A stretch of 44,056 nt of DNA from Pseudomonadota bacterium (GCA_021808545.1 JAKBBM010000013.1:1-44056), one strand, 5' to 3'; numbered from the stretch's first letter, positions 17,922 through 26,545 are shown. Notes: generated from the letters alone by a model not told the origin. Made by a program: numbers and translations.

Positions 17922-18647
17922 ATGCCGCATCCAGGCTCACGCAAACAACATCTATGCCGGCGCTACCTCACCTTGCTGGTGCTGGCGGCGGGGCTTGTCA
18001 TCGGCCAGCGCGCCTACGCGCGCACGCTGCCGCCCGCCCCCGCTTATAATCCGCCGCAAACCCAAAACCGCGAGACCGCCATTCTCTCCGGCGGGTGTTT
18101 TTGGGGCATGCAGGGCGTGTTTGAGCATGTGAAAGGGGTGATCTGGGTTGCGGCCGGCTATACGGGCGGGTCCGCCGCCACAGCGCATTATGCGGATGTG
18201 AGCACGGGCCGCACCGGCCATGCGGAATCAATAAAAATCCGGTTTGACCCGCGCCGTGTCTCTTACGGCACGCTGCTGCGGATTTACGTGTCCATCACCA
18301 CCGACCCGACCACGCTGAACCGCCAAGGTCCCGATATTGGCCCGCAATATCGCTCACAAATCTGGACCACGAGCCCCGCGCAACAGCGTATCGCCCGCCT
18401 TTATCTGGGCCAGCTCACCCAGGCGCATAGTTTCGCGCGGCCCATTGTCACCAAAATCACGCCCGCCATGCCCTTTTACCTGGCAGAACGCCACCACCAG
18501 GATTTCATGGTCCGGCACCCGGATGATCCCTATATCCTGATCAACGATCAGCCTAAGCGCCACGCCCTGGCGCGGGATTTCCCCGCCCTCTACCGCGCCA
18601 CGCCGGTGCTGTTGCCGCCCGCTCTCGTGCATGAGAGCCCGCCATGA
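17922..18647 (+). CDS. msrA: Peptide-methionine (S)-S-oxide reductase, exported form
   Basis: A 241-residue MsrA, which reduces the S-epimer of methionine sulfoxide in proteins. The catalytic Cys59 lies in SGGCFWGMQG, followed by GYTGG and YADVSTGRTGHAE, all diagnostic. Residues 15-33 form a hydrophobic segment (LTLLVLAAGLVIG) ending AYA-R, a plausible signal peptide, so it probably acts in the periplasm rather than the cytoplasm. The recycling cysteines usual at the C-terminus are not seen; the tail is Pro-rich. The gene overlaps msrB by 4 bases (ATGA), a coupled pair. ATG at 17922 has AGG 8 bases upstream. Confidence 0.92.
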   Translation: MPHPGSRKQHLCRRYLTLLVLAAGLVIGQRAYARTLPPAPAYNPPQTQNRETAILSGGCFWGMQGVFEHVKGVIWVAAGYTGGSAATAHYADVSTGRTGHAESIKIRFDPRRVSYGTLLRIYVSITTDPTTLNRQGPDIGPQYRSQIWTTSPAQQRIARLYLGQLTQAHSFARPIVTKITPAMPFYLAERHHQDFMVRHPDDPYILINDQPKRHALARDFPALYRATPVLLPPALVHESPP

Positions 18648-19156
18648 GAGCCCGCCGCCGGACCCTTCTGCTGGCTGGAATCGCGGCCCTGGCGGCACGT
18701 ATCCCGCCCGTGCGCGCCGCCGCCACGCCTTATACGGTCACGCATAGCGAGGCCACATGGCGCAAGCTGCTGACCCCAGGACAATATGACATATTGCGCC
18801 AGCAAGGGACGGAGCCGCCTTTTTCCAGCCCGCTGCTGCATGAGCACCGCGCCGGGCTGTTCACCTGCGCTGGCTGCGCCCTGCCGCTTTTTTCCTCTCG
18901 CACCAAGTATGACAGCCATACAGGCTGGCCGAGCTTTTACGCCGCCCTGCCCCATGCCGTGCGCACCCGCACCGATACATCTTACGGCATGGTCCGCACC
19001 GAGGTGCATTGCCGCCGCTGCGGCGGGCATCTTGGCCATTTATTCCATGATGGCCCGCCCCCAACCGGGCTGCGCTATTGCATTAACGGGCTGGCACTTA
19101 TCTTCAAACCCGCGTCGCCGCCGCCAGCGCCGCCAGCGCCGCCGCATCCTGGTTGA
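18644..19156 (+). CDS. msrB: Peptide-methionine (R)-S-oxide reductase, exported form
   Basis: A 170-residue MsrB, the partner enzyme for the R-epimer of methionine sulfoxide. Zinc ligands are Cys75, Cys78 (CAGC) and Cys123, Cys126 (CRRC); the catalytic Cys146 lies in RYCING, where many homologues have RYCINS. The N-terminus MRARRRTLLLAGIAALAARI ending VRA is a likely signal peptide with an Arg-rich start, perhaps Tat-like, so both Msr enzymes of this operon appear exported. A Pro/Ala-rich tail (PPAPPAPPHPG) follows the fold; it is encoded where the gene overlaps pabC by 53 bases on the opposite strand. Confidence 0.92.
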   Translation: MRARRRTLLLAGIAALAARIPPVRAAATPYTVTHSEATWRKLLTPGQYDILRQQGTEPPFSSPLLHEHRAGLFTCAGCALPLFSSRTKYDSHTGWPSFYAALPHAVRTRTDTSYGMVRTEVHCRRCGGHLGHLFHDGPPPTGLRYCINGLALIFKPASPPPAPPAPPHPG

Positions 19157-19910
19157 GCGCGGCATCATTCAGCCGCGCCCCCGCGCGCAAGGACAGCACA
19201 TTGCCAATGGCCAGCCCCGCACACGCGGTCATATCTGCCGGGCTCAGCGGGGCTTCACGCACCAGCCCGGCCTGCATCAGCCGGGCGCGGCGGATGCCAG
19301 GCAGCACGCCATCGGCCAGCGGCGGGGTCAGCCAGGCTTGTCCATCATGCAAAAACACATTGCCCGCCGTCGCCCCGGCCACGCGGCCGGCATGGTTGAG
19401 CAAAATGGCATCATCCGCCCCCTGCTCGCGCGCTTCCAGCCGGGCCAGGATGTTGGGCAGGTAATTCAGGCTCTTCACCCCGCACAGCGGCGATCGCTCA
19501 TCGCGCCGCAGGCTGGAGACAATGAGCGTAAGCGCGCCCGTGGCGGGAGCCTGGGCAAAGCCCGTCACCATAAGTGTGGGCTGGGTCTCATCGGGCGGCA
19601 ACAAACCCCTGGGGCCGGGGCCGCGTGTGAGTGTCAGGCGCAGCGCGCCCTCATCCAGCCCATTGGTGGCGATCACCTGGCTCAGAATCGCGGCCATCCC
19701 GGCCTCATCAAACGGCAGTTCCAGGCGCAGCAAAGCCGCGCCGGCCGCCAGCCGCGCGAAATGCAGCGCGCCGTCGCGCACCTTGCCCGCGCGCACGGCC
19801 AACGTCTCGAACACGCCATCGCCCAGCAACAACCCCCGGTCGGCGGGGTCAATCCGCGCGGCAGCGGCGGGCTGCATGCGCCCGTTCAGCCAGATCTGCG
19901 CCTTATCCAT
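19104..19910 (-). CDS. pabC: Class IV aminotransferase, probable 4-amino-4-deoxychorismate lyase
   Basis: A 268-residue fold-type IV PLP enzyme. The PLP lysine is Lys146 in CGVKSLNYLPNILARLEA, with the family N-terminus GLLLGDGVFETL and AGATAGNVFL. The fold is shared by branched-chain and D-amino-acid aminotransferases, so the specificity rests on context: it starts inside the last codons of pabB (8-base overlap), and PabB makes the substrate that PabC splits into p-aminobenzoate and pyruvate for folate synthesis. It is the last gene of the bioF-hydrolase-bioC-pabB-pabC unit, and its 3' end overlaps convergent msrB. Confidence 0.83.
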   Translation of the reverse strand: MDKAQIWLNGRMQPAAAARIDPADRGLLLGDGVFETLAVRAGKVRDGALHFARLAAGAALLRLELPFDEAGMAAILSQVIATNGLDEGALRLTLTRGPGPRGLLPPDETQPTLMVTGFAQAPATGALTLIVSSLRRDERSPLCGVKSLNYLPNILARLEAREQGADDAILLNHAGRVAGATAGNVFLHDGQAWLTPPLADGVLPGIRRARLMQAGLVREAPLSPADMTACAGLAIGNVLSLRAGARLNDAALNQDAAALAALAAATRV

Positions 19911-21243
19911 CGCATCCCTCCAGCAGCTTCTCCAGTTTCAGCCGCATTTCAGCATATTCGGCGGCGGGATCGCTATCCCAGGTAATGCCGCCTCCCGCCT
20001 GGGCATAAAGCCGCTCACGCGTGGCCACCAGGGTACGGATGATGATGGCGCTATCCATGGCGCCATCATGCCCAATCCAGCCCAGCATACCACAATAGGC
20101 ACCGCGCGGGGCGGATTCCAGCGCATCGATAATCTGCATGGCCCGGCGCTTGGGCGCGCCGGTAATGGAGCCGCCGGGGAAGGTTGCACGCAGCAAATCT
20201 GTTGGCCCCAGCCCCGCGCGCAAGCGGCCGGTTACGGCGGAGACCAGATGATGCGCCTGCGCATAAGACTCCACCGCCAGTAATTGCGGCACATCTATGG
20301 ACCCGGTCTCGCAAACCTGGCCCAAATCGTTGCGCAATAGGTCGGTAATCATCAGATTCTCCGCCCGCTCCTTGGGCGAGGCCAAAAGCTGGGCGGCAAA
20401 AGCGGCGTCGGCCGCCTGGTCGGCCGCGCGCGGGGCCGTGCCTTTAATCGGCCGTGTCTCCACCAGCCCATCCGGTACCAAGCGCAAAAACCGCTCCGGC
20501 GAGGTGCAGCAAAGCACCACGCCATCCCCACCATCGAGATACGCGGCAAACGGGGCCGGGCTGCGCCGGCGCAAGGCGGCATAATAGGCGGCGGGTTGAA
20601 ACGCCGCCGCGCGCGGGGCGCTAAAGCGGGTGGTGAAATTGGCCTGGTAAACATCCCCCGCCGCGATATAGGTGCGCAATGCCTCAATCCGCGCCTTGTA
20701 CTGGGCAGGCGGCAATTCGGCCCGCCAATCTGGCCTTGCCACGGGCGGCATGGGCGGCAGAGGCTCCGCCAGCCGCGCGGTAAAATCCGCCAGGCGGGCG
20801 GGCGCATCGCCTGCATTCCGGTCCCCGGCCAGCGCGAACAGGCGCTTTTGCCCATGGTCGAAGGCCAACAGCGTGTCATACAGCCCAAACCAGCCGCCCG
20901 GCAGGCCGGGCATGGGGGCAAAACGGCTTTGCACCCCCGCCGCATGGCAGCCCAGATCATAGCCAAGCCAGCCCACCGCCCCGCCAGCAAAGGCAAACGG
21001 CCAAGATACGGGCGGCGCATGGTCCGCCGGGCGCATCTCCTCCAGCCAGGCGCCAAGCCGCGCGTACGGGTCATCCACTAGAGGATCGAGCCGCAATATA
21101 GCCACGGGATCCAGCCCGATATAGCTGACCTTGGCGCGCGGATCGTCGTTAGCCGCGCTATCCAGAAAGGCAAAGCCCGGCGCATCGGCCAGGGTCAGAA
21201 ACACCTGCCCGGGGTCGCGCCAGGGCAGCTCGCGCATCATCAT
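19903..21243 (-). CDS. pabB: Aminodeoxychorismate synthase component I
   Basis: A 446-residue chorismate-utilising enzyme making 4-amino-4-deoxychorismate from chorismate and ammonia. The catalytic lysine expected of PabB is present in RPIKGTAPR (Lys267), which distinguishes it from anthranilate synthase TrpE; FPGGSITGAPKRRAM and AGGGITWDSDP are the other family hallmarks. The PabA glutaminase subunit is not in the window. Three ATGs stand in a row (21243, 21240, 21237); the first forms an ATGA overlap with the bioC stop and is chosen. The chorismate it uses comes from the pathway begun by the DAHP synthase at 7469. Confidence 0.9.
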   Translation of the reverse strand: MMMRELPWRDPGQVFLTLADAPGFAFLDSAANDDPRAKVSYIGLDPVAILRLDPLVDDPYARLGAWLEEMRPADHAPPVSWPFAFAGGAVGWLGYDLGCHAAGVQSRFAPMPGLPGGWFGLYDTLLAFDHGQKRLFALAGDRNAGDAPARLADFTARLAEPLPPMPPVARPDWRAELPPAQYKARIEALRTYIAAGDVYQANFTTRFSAPRAAAFQPAAYYAALRRRSPAPFAAYLDGGDGVVLCCTSPERFLRLVPDGLVETRPIKGTAPRAADQAADAAFAAQLLASPKERAENLMITDLLRNDLGQVCETGSIDVPQLLAVESYAQAHHLVSAVTGRLRAGLGPTDLLRATFPGGSITGAPKRRAMQIIDALESAPRGAYCGMLGWIGHDGAMDSAIIIRTLVATRERLYAQAGGGITWDSDPAAEYAEMRLKLEKLLEGCDG

Positions 21244-21995
21244 GCGGCAAAGCCCTGCCCATAGAGAATTTGGTAACGGGCGGTAAACCCATCCTCAAAG
21301 CGCGCCAGTACCCGGCGCAACGCGGCCGGCGATAACGGCTCATGCCCCAATGCGGGCTGCCCGGCACCAATCCGCTTCAGCGCGCGCAAAAACGCCAGCC
21401 CGCTGGCATGCGGCTCCTCCAGCCATTCCACCGCGATATGCCCGTTCAGACCAGGCGGCCAGGGAAACGCCGCCGCCTCCGGATACGCATGCAGCCCGCA
21501 CGCCAGGCCGAGTGCCGCATGGGCCTGCCGCCAGGCGGCAAAACTCTCTTGCCCCAGCGTGGCAAAGGCCAGCTGCCCGCCCGGGGCCAGGCATAAGGCC
21601 AACCGCCGCAGCCCATCCCTCAGATCGGGCAGCCATTGCAGCGCCAGGCTGGAGACCACAAGGTCAAACCCGCCGGTTAGATCGGCATCCGGATGGGCGC
21701 CATCCATTACCCTGTAGGCGTGGCCAGCCCCAAGCCGCGCCTGGCAGCGTTGCAGCATGGCGGGGGCAATATCGGTCAGCACCAGCGTGCTTTCGGGGAA
21801 CAGGGCGGCCAGTTCGGCACTCAAAAACCCGGTGCCGCAGCCAATTTCTAGAATCCGGCGCGGCGGGGCCTTGGGCCATTGCGCGGCAATGCGCCGGGCC
21901 AGGCGGCGCGCCGCCGCGCGCTGGATGGGGGCGGCATCGTCATACGTGCCAGCGCCCAAGCCAAAGGCGGCGGCAATGCGCGCTTGCCGGCTCAT
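21240..21995 (-). CDS. bioC: Malonyl-ACP O-methyltransferase
   Basis: A 251-residue SAM-dependent methyltransferase of the BioC type. BioC methylates malonyl-ACP so that fatty acid synthase can extend it to the pimeloyl ester, the first step of biotin synthesis. SAM motif I is EIGCGTGFLSAEL (50-62), with VLTDIAPAML and the BioC-typical DLVVSSLALQWLPDL. The N-terminal RIAAAFGLGAGTYDDAA is also characteristic (usually FGRAA..YD..A..Q). It overlaps the hydrolase gene upstream and pabB downstream by 4 bases each, so translation is coupled. Confidence 0.88.
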   Translation of the reverse strand: MSRQARIAAAFGLGAGTYDDAAPIQRAAARRLARRIAAQWPKAPPRRILEIGCGTGFLSAELAALFPESTLVLTDIAPAMLQRCQARLGAGHAYRVMDGAHPDADLTGGFDLVVSSLALQWLPDLRDGLRRLALCLAPGGQLAFATLGQESFAAWRQAHAALGLACGLHAYPEAAAFPWPPGLNGHIAVEWLEEPHASGLAFLRALKRIGAGQPALGHEPLSPAALRRVLARFEDGFTARYQILYGQGFAA

Positions 21996-22618
21996 GCCAG
22001 ACGCGCGGCAAAGCTGGTGAGCTGCTCAGCACACCAGACCGGGGCTTCCAGCGGCAGCAAATGCCCGCCCGGATGCCAAAGGGTGCGCGCGGATTCAAAC
22101 AAGGCCTGGCTCATGGCGGGTGTCACCAGCGGGTCCGCCGCGCCGCATAGGGCAAGATCGACCGCACAATCCCGCTTATCCCATGCGGCCAAACCCTCCA
22201 GCCCCGCCGCCAGCCGTGCCAGAGTGGGGGCGGCCTGTGGCGGGCCCGCACTGCCGCAGAGATGATGAAACAAGGCCAAAACCTCGCCCGGGGCGGTCTC
22301 CAACCGGCGGCGCATGCGCGTGAGCACGCGTGACGCCTGCCCCTGGGCAAAATCCGGCCGCTGGGCAAAGCAGGAAAACCCGTTAATGCCCACCAGGGCG
22401 CGCCAGGGCAGCGGGCACTCATGCAACAGCCAGAGCAGACCAAAGGAATGGCCCACCGCCACCACCGGCCGCCCTGCTTGCGGTGCGGGGTAAATGGATG
22501 GGCCGAAAAACCCAAGATCCCAGACCAGCACATCCTCAGGGGGCAGGTACGCGCCCAGCCTGTCCCAGAAAGCAGCATCGAATCCCCAGCCATGCACGAG
22601 CAGAAAAAGCGGCTTCAT
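21992..22618 (-). CDS. Alpha/beta hydrolase, candidate pimeloyl-ACP methyl ester esterase
   Basis: A 208-residue alpha/beta hydrolase. The nucleophile is Ser58 in GHSFG; Asp162 (GAADPLV) and His186 (PGGHLLPLEAP) complete a plausible triad, and LVHGWGFDAAFWD gives the oxyanion region. It lies between bioF and bioC with 4-base overlaps on both sides, the position at which biotin operons carry the esterase (BioH, BioG, BioJ, BioK, BioV types) that removes the methyl group added by BioC. It is shorter than BioH (about 256) and has GHSFG rather than GWSLG, so it may be a distinct esterase type. Role from context; catalytic residues seen. Confidence 0.78.
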   Translation of the reverse strand: MKPLFLLVHGWGFDAAFWDRLGAYLPPEDVLVWDLGFFGPSIYPAPQAGRPVVAVGHSFGLLWLLHECPLPWRALVGINGFSCFAQRPDFAQGQASRVLTRMRRRLETAPGEVLALFHHLCGSAGPPQAAPTLARLAAGLEGLAAWDKRDCAVDLALCGAADPLVTPAMSQALFESARTLWHPGGHLLPLEAPVWCAEQLTSFAARLA

Positions 22619-23787
22619 CGGGTCAGCCGGATCACGGTTTCGGCCAGGGCGGCCACATCCTCGGCCCGGTGGCGGGCGGAAAAGGCAAAACGGATGCGGC
22701 TCGTGCCCAAAGGTACGGTGGGCGGGCGGATTGCCACGGCATAATAACCCGCCTTGGCCAAGGCGGCCGATAGTGCCAGAGCGCGCGCCTCATCGCCCAG
22801 AATCAGCGGCACGATCTGCGTGGATGAGCGCCCCGTATCCAGCCCCGCCGCATTCAGCCGCGCGCGAAAATCCGCCGCCAGCTCCAGCACATGCGCGCGC
22901 GCTTCATCCAGGCCGGGCAGCAGGTCAAGGGCTGCCTCCATGGCTCCCAGCACGGCGGGCGGCAGGGCGGTGCTGTAAATCACCCCGCCGCAGCGATTGA
23001 TGAGATACTCCCGCAACGCCGCCGAGCAGGCGGCATAAGCACCAAACCCGCCCAGCCCCTTGCTGAACGTGCCCATGGCCAGCGTGTTGGGCAGCCCATG
23101 CGCCAGGCCAAACCCGCCAGGGCCAAACAGGCCGGTGGCATGCGCCTCATCCAGATACAAAAACGCGCCATAACGGGCGGCAAGCTCGGCCAGGGCGGGC
23201 AGATCGGGGCTGTCGCCATCCATGCTGAACACGGTTTCAGTGATGATGAAGCGCGGCCGGTCCTGGTCCGCATCGCGCGCCAGCAATGCCGCCAGATGGG
23301 CGAGATCGTTATGGCGAAAACGGATCTGCCGCACGCCAGCGGCCAGACAGCCCTGGATCAGGCTCGCATGGTTCAGTCGGTCGGCATAAACAAGCGGCTT
23401 AGCCCCCAGCACGTTTACATCGAACAAGGCGGGCAGCAGGGTCATATTGGCCTGGGCGCCGCTGGCGAACAGCAGCGCAGCCCCCATTTGCTTGCCCGCG
23501 GCGAGCCGCGTCTCAATTTCGCCCGCGGGCGGCAAATTGCCCCCCACCAGGCGCGAAGCCGCCGCGCCCGCGCCCCAGCGCGCGGCATGGGCGCTAGCAC
23601 GCGCGATTAAATCCGGGTGGTGCGAGAGGCCCAGATAATCATTGGCGGATACATCGAGCAGCGTGCGCCCATCTTCCAGGCGCAGGCGCAGATCGGGGCC
23701 GCGATCAACAACCCTAAGGCGGCGGCGGCGGCCAGCCGCTTCCAGCCTCGTCAGGCAATCGCGCCAATAGGCGTCATAATCTTGCAT
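22615..23787 (-). CDS. bioF: 8-amino-7-oxononanoate synthase
   Basis: A 390-residue PLP-dependent alpha-oxoamine synthase condensing pimeloyl-ACP with alanine, the first committed ring-forming step of biotin synthesis. Key parts are NDYLGLSHHP, GAGAAASRLVGGN, FASGAQANM, the PLP-contacting YLDEAHATGLFG (Asp213, His216) and the Schiff-base Lys243 in TFSKGLGGFGAY. Other members of the family make aminolevulinate or aminoketobutyrate; the neighbouring bioC and hydrolase support BioF. It is the first gene of a five-gene run of overlapping frames ending in pabC, 29 bases after the lipoprotein gene. bioA, bioD and bioB are not in the window. Confidence 0.92.
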   Translation of the reverse strand: MQDYDAYWRDCLTRLEAAGRRRRLRVVDRGPDLRLRLEDGRTLLDVSANDYLGLSHHPDLIARASAHAARWGAGAAASRLVGGNLPPAGEIETRLAAGKQMGAALLFASGAQANMTLLPALFDVNVLGAKPLVYADRLNHASLIQGCLAAGVRQIRFRHNDLAHLAALLARDADQDRPRFIITETVFSMDGDSPDLPALAELAARYGAFLYLDEAHATGLFGPGGFGLAHGLPNTLAMGTFSKGLGGFGAYAACSAALREYLINRCGGVIYSTALPPAVLGAMEAALDLLPGLDEARAHVLELAADFRARLNAAGLDTGRSSTQIVPLILGDEARALALSAALAKAGYYAVAIRPPTVPLGTSRIRFAFSARHRAEDVAALAETVIRLTR

Positions 23788-23816
23788 CAGGGCGCTGGCT
23801 TAGCCCAAGCCTGGGG

Positions 23817-24164
23817 TCAGTGCCAGCCATTATCCGGGCCGCCATCGCCCCAATGGTCACCGCCTTGGCGATCGCGGCCCTGGTCATGACCATGATCCTG
23901 CCCACGGCCTTGCCTATCCTCATGCCCCGGCGGCGGCGGTGGCGGGCGGCCATCGCCGCGATGGTCATAATGGTCGCGATGATCGTCCTCATGCCCGCCG
24001 CCGGTCACACCAAACACCACGGTCGGCGCCGGGGCGGGCGCATAGACGGGCCGCGGTGGTGCGCGATAATACGCCCCACCGCTATAATAGCCGGCGCCGC
24101 CATACACACAGCCGCTCAAACCAAGAGCCAGCCCAAGGGGAAGAATAAGAAACCGTTTCATCAT
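23817..24164 (-). CDS. His/Asp/Gly-rich lipoprotein of unknown function
   Basis: A 115-residue predicted lipoprotein. Residues 1-19 form a signal peptide ending in the lipobox LSGC, so Cys19 would be lipidated. Then come a Tyr/Gly/Pro segment (GGAGYYSGGAYYRAPP), a short hydrophobic TVVFGVTGGG, and a hydrophilic tail with about a dozen His and many Asp (HEDDHRDHYDH, DHGHDQGRDRQGGDHW). The tail could bind Ni, Zn, Cu or Co at the cell envelope (inference). No family assignment beyond small glycine/tyrosine-rich lipoproteins. Two adjacent ATGs (24164, 24161); no clear ribosome site. It lies 42 bases after cysQ and 29 before bioF on the same strand. Confidence 0.72.
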   Translation of the reverse strand: MMKRFLILPLGLALGLSGCVYGGAGYYSGGAYYRAPPRPVYAPAPAPTVVFGVTGGGHEDDHRDHYDHRGDGRPPPPPPGHEDRQGRGQDHGHDQGRDRQGGDHWGDGGPDNGWH

Positions 24165-24206
24165 ACCCAGATGGTCATCCCGCCCCGTGGCGGCAATGCG
24201 GCAAAA

Positions 24207-24962
24207 TCAGCGCAATCCCCAGGCAAAGAAATCCGGGTTTTCCCAGCCCGGCTTGCCATAGCGCAACGGCGCGTCATCACGCGTCAGCACCACGCCGCCA
24301 GCGGCCTCCAGCACCGCCTGCGGGGCGGCGGTGTCCCACTCCATGGTGCGGCCCAGGCGCGGATAAAAATCCGCCACCCCCTCGGCCAGGCGCAGAAATT
24401 TCAACGCCGAGCCAATATTGCACAGCGCCGCCACGCGGTATCCGGCCAGGCAAGCGGCCAGTTCAGGCGCATCGGCATAATGGCGCGAGGCCATCACACT
24501 CAACCCCGCCGGCGGGGCTTTGCGGGCTGATATGGGCTGCTCGTCTTCGCCCCGGCGACGCCAGGCCCCTTGGCCCACAAGCCCGTAATGCAGTTCTTCC
24601 AACGCTGGCGAGGCCACCGCCCCCAATACCGGCGCGCCATCGCGGATCAGCCCGATATTGACCGTGAATTCATCCCGCCCGGCGGCGAATTCGCGCGTGC
24701 CATCCAGCGGGTCCACCAGCCAGAACAAGGGGCTGGGCGCGGTCACGCGCCCGGCCGCCACCTCTTCCTCAGCGATTACCGGAATCTCAGGGGCCGCCGC
24801 GCGCAGCCCGGCCACAATCAGCGCCTCGGCCCGCATATCCGCCACCGTAACAGGCGTTTCATCCGCCTTGGCCGCAACCGCGAAGCCGCCCGCGCGCACC
24901 GCGCGGATTTCAGCCGCCGCCGCGGCGGCCAAAGTCACAGCCAGTTGTAAAAGGTCCCGCAT
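24207..24962 (-). CDS. cysQ: 3'(2'),5'-bisphosphate nucleotidase CysQ
   Basis: A 251-residue inositol-monophosphatase-superfamily enzyme. CysQ removes the 3' phosphate from 3'-phosphoadenosine 5'-phosphate left over from sulfate assimilation and from 4'-phosphopantetheine transfer. Metal ligands are visible in IAEEE (about 65-67), WLVDPLDGTREF (Asp84, Asp87) and MEWDTAAPQAVLEAAGG. TVADMRAE is the N-terminal family motif. ATG at 24962 is chosen because AGGAG lies six bases upstream; an in-frame ATG at 24968 directly abuts that site. It is divergent from pepA and may head the transcript that continues into the lipoprotein and biotin genes. Confidence 0.9.
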   Translation of the reverse strand: MRDLLQLAVTLAAAAAAEIRAVRAGGFAVAAKADETPVTVADMRAEALIVAGLRAAAPEIPVIAEEEVAAGRVTAPSPLFWLVDPLDGTREFAAGRDEFTVNIGLIRDGAPVLGAVASPALEELHYGLVGQGAWRRRGEDEQPISARKAPPAGLSVMASRHYADAPELAACLAGYRVAALCNIGSALKFLRLAEGVADFYPRLGRTMEWDTAAPQAVLEAAGGVVLTRDDAPLRYGKPGWENPDFFAWGLR

Positions 24963-25048
24963 GGGCATCTCCTAACCGCCCGCTCACCTCTGGCCAAGCC
25001 CTCGCACTTTGCTATGGTCATGACCGCACGATGACAGAGGACGCCAAT

Positions 25049-26545
25049 ATGCTGGAGATTTCATTCGCCAAGGCAACCCTACCCAAGGAAGGCGTGCTGG
25101 TCCTGCCCTGGGCGGAAGGTACCGCCCTGGCGGGCCAGGCCGCAGCGCTGGATAAAAGCCTGAAAGGCGGGCTAGCCCGCGCGCTGGAAGCCGCCGCCTT
25201 TAAAGGCAAGGCAGGGCAAAGCCTGACTTTATACGCCGCCGGTCCCTATAAGCGCATTCTGGTGCTGGGGCTGGGCAAGGCGGAGGCGCCACGCGCCGCC
25301 GAAACACTGGGCGGGCGGCTCGCCGCCGCGCTGGCATCCGAGGCCGAAGCCAGCCTGCTGGCCGAGGATCTCACCCCCGCCCAGGCCGCCGCGGCCGGGC
25401 TGGGCGCACGGCTGCGCGCCTACCGGTTCGACGTCTACCGCACCACGCTGAAGCCAGACGAAGCCCCCAAGCTCGCCCAGCTTAAAATTCTCTGCGCCGA
25501 CCCACACGCGGCCGAGGCCGATTTCACCCCGCTCGCTGCCGTGGCGCATGGGGTGGAATTCACCCGCGATCTGGTCACCGAGCCGGCCAATATTCTCTAC
25601 CCGGCGGAATTCGCCAAACGCGCCGAGGGGCTGAAGAAGCTGGGCGTGAAGGTGGAATTGTTCGACGAGGACGATCTGAAAAAGCTGGGCTTTGGCGCGC
25701 TGCTGGCGGTGGCGCAAGGCAGTGCGCGCGCGCCGCGCATGGTGGTGATGCAATGGCTTGGCGCCTCCAGCCATGAGGGCGAGGGCAAGAAGGCGAAAAA
25801 GCCCAAAGACCCGCTGGTCTTCGTCGGCAAGGGGGTGACCTTCGATTCCGGCGGCATCTCGCTCAAGCCCGCTGGCGGCATGGAAGACATGAAATGGGAC
25901 ATGGCCGGTGCCGGCGCCGTGGCCGGCGCCATGGCGGCCCTGGCCGGGCGGCGCGCCAAGGTTGACGCGGTCGGGCTGATCGGGCTGGTGGAGAATATGC
26001 CAAGCGGCACCGCCACCCGCCCGGGCGACGTGGTGAAAAGCCATTCCGGCCAGAGCATCGAGATATTGAACACCGACGCCGAAGGCCGGCTGGTGCTGGC
26101 CGATGTGCTGCATTACGCCGTCCAGCGTTTTTCGCCTAAATATATGGTCGATCTCGCGACCCTGACCGGGGCCATCATCATCGGGCTGGGGCATGAATAT
26201 GCCGGGCTGTTCGCCAATGATGACGAGCTGGCCGCCCAACTCACCACCGCTGGCGCATTGGTGGGCGAGAAACTCTGGCGCATGCCGCTGGCCGCCCCGG
26301 GTGAGGCGTATGACAAGGAGCTGAACTCCCCGATCGCGGATGTGAAGAATATTGGCGGCGGGCGCGCCGCCGGCTCGATCACGGCGGCGCAGTTCCTGCA
26401 ACGCTTCGTGGATAAAACCCCCTGGGCGCATCTGGACATTGCCGGCATGGCCTGGGCCACGAAAGAGGCGCCGGTCACACCCAAGGGCGCCACAGGCTTT
26501 GGCGTGCGATTGCTTGACGCGTTCGCGCGCGGCTTTGAGGATTAA
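25049..26545 (+). CDS. pepA: Leucyl aminopeptidase (M17 family)
   Basis: A 498-residue M17 leucyl aminopeptidase, a two-metal cytoplasmic exopeptidase; some members also bind DNA. The metal-binding and catalytic signatures are KGVTFDSGGISLKP (near 260), GLVENMPSG, and NTDAEGRLVLADVL (near 342-355), with VDLATLTGA and GHEYAGLFAN. ATG at 25049 (MLEISFAKA) is preferred since AGAGGA stands eight bases before it; an ATG six codons upstream has no ribosome site. A perfect hairpin follows the stop. Divergent from cysQ. Confidence 0.94.
   Translation: MLEISFAKATLPKEGVLVLPWAEGTALAGQAAALDKSLKGGLARALEAAAFKGKAGQSLTLYAAGPYKRILVLGLGKAEAPRAAETLGGRLAAALASEAEASLLAEDLTPAQAAAAGLGARLRAYRFDVYRTTLKPDEAPKLAQLKILCADPHAAEADFTPLAAVAHGVEFTRDLVTEPANILYPAEFAKRAEGLKKLGVKVELFDEDDLKKLGFGALLAVAQGSARAPRMVVMQWLGASSHEGEGKKAKKPKDPLVFVGKGVTFDSGGISLKPAGGMEDMKWDMAGAGAVAGAMAALAGRRAKVDAVGLIGLVENMPSGTATRPGDVVKSHSGQSIEILNTDAEGRLVLADVLHYAVQRFSPKYMVDLATLTGAIIIGLGHEYAGLFANDDELAAQLTTAGALVGEKLWRMPLAAPGEAYDKELNSPIADVKNIGGGRAAGSITAAQFLQRFVDKTPWAHLDIAGMAWATKEAPVTPKGATGFGVRLLDAFARGFED

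Noticed and set aside
25229-26431. A 400-codon open frame antisense to pepA
   Set aside because: Compositional shadow of a conserved aminopeptidase gene; no ribosome site and no motif.
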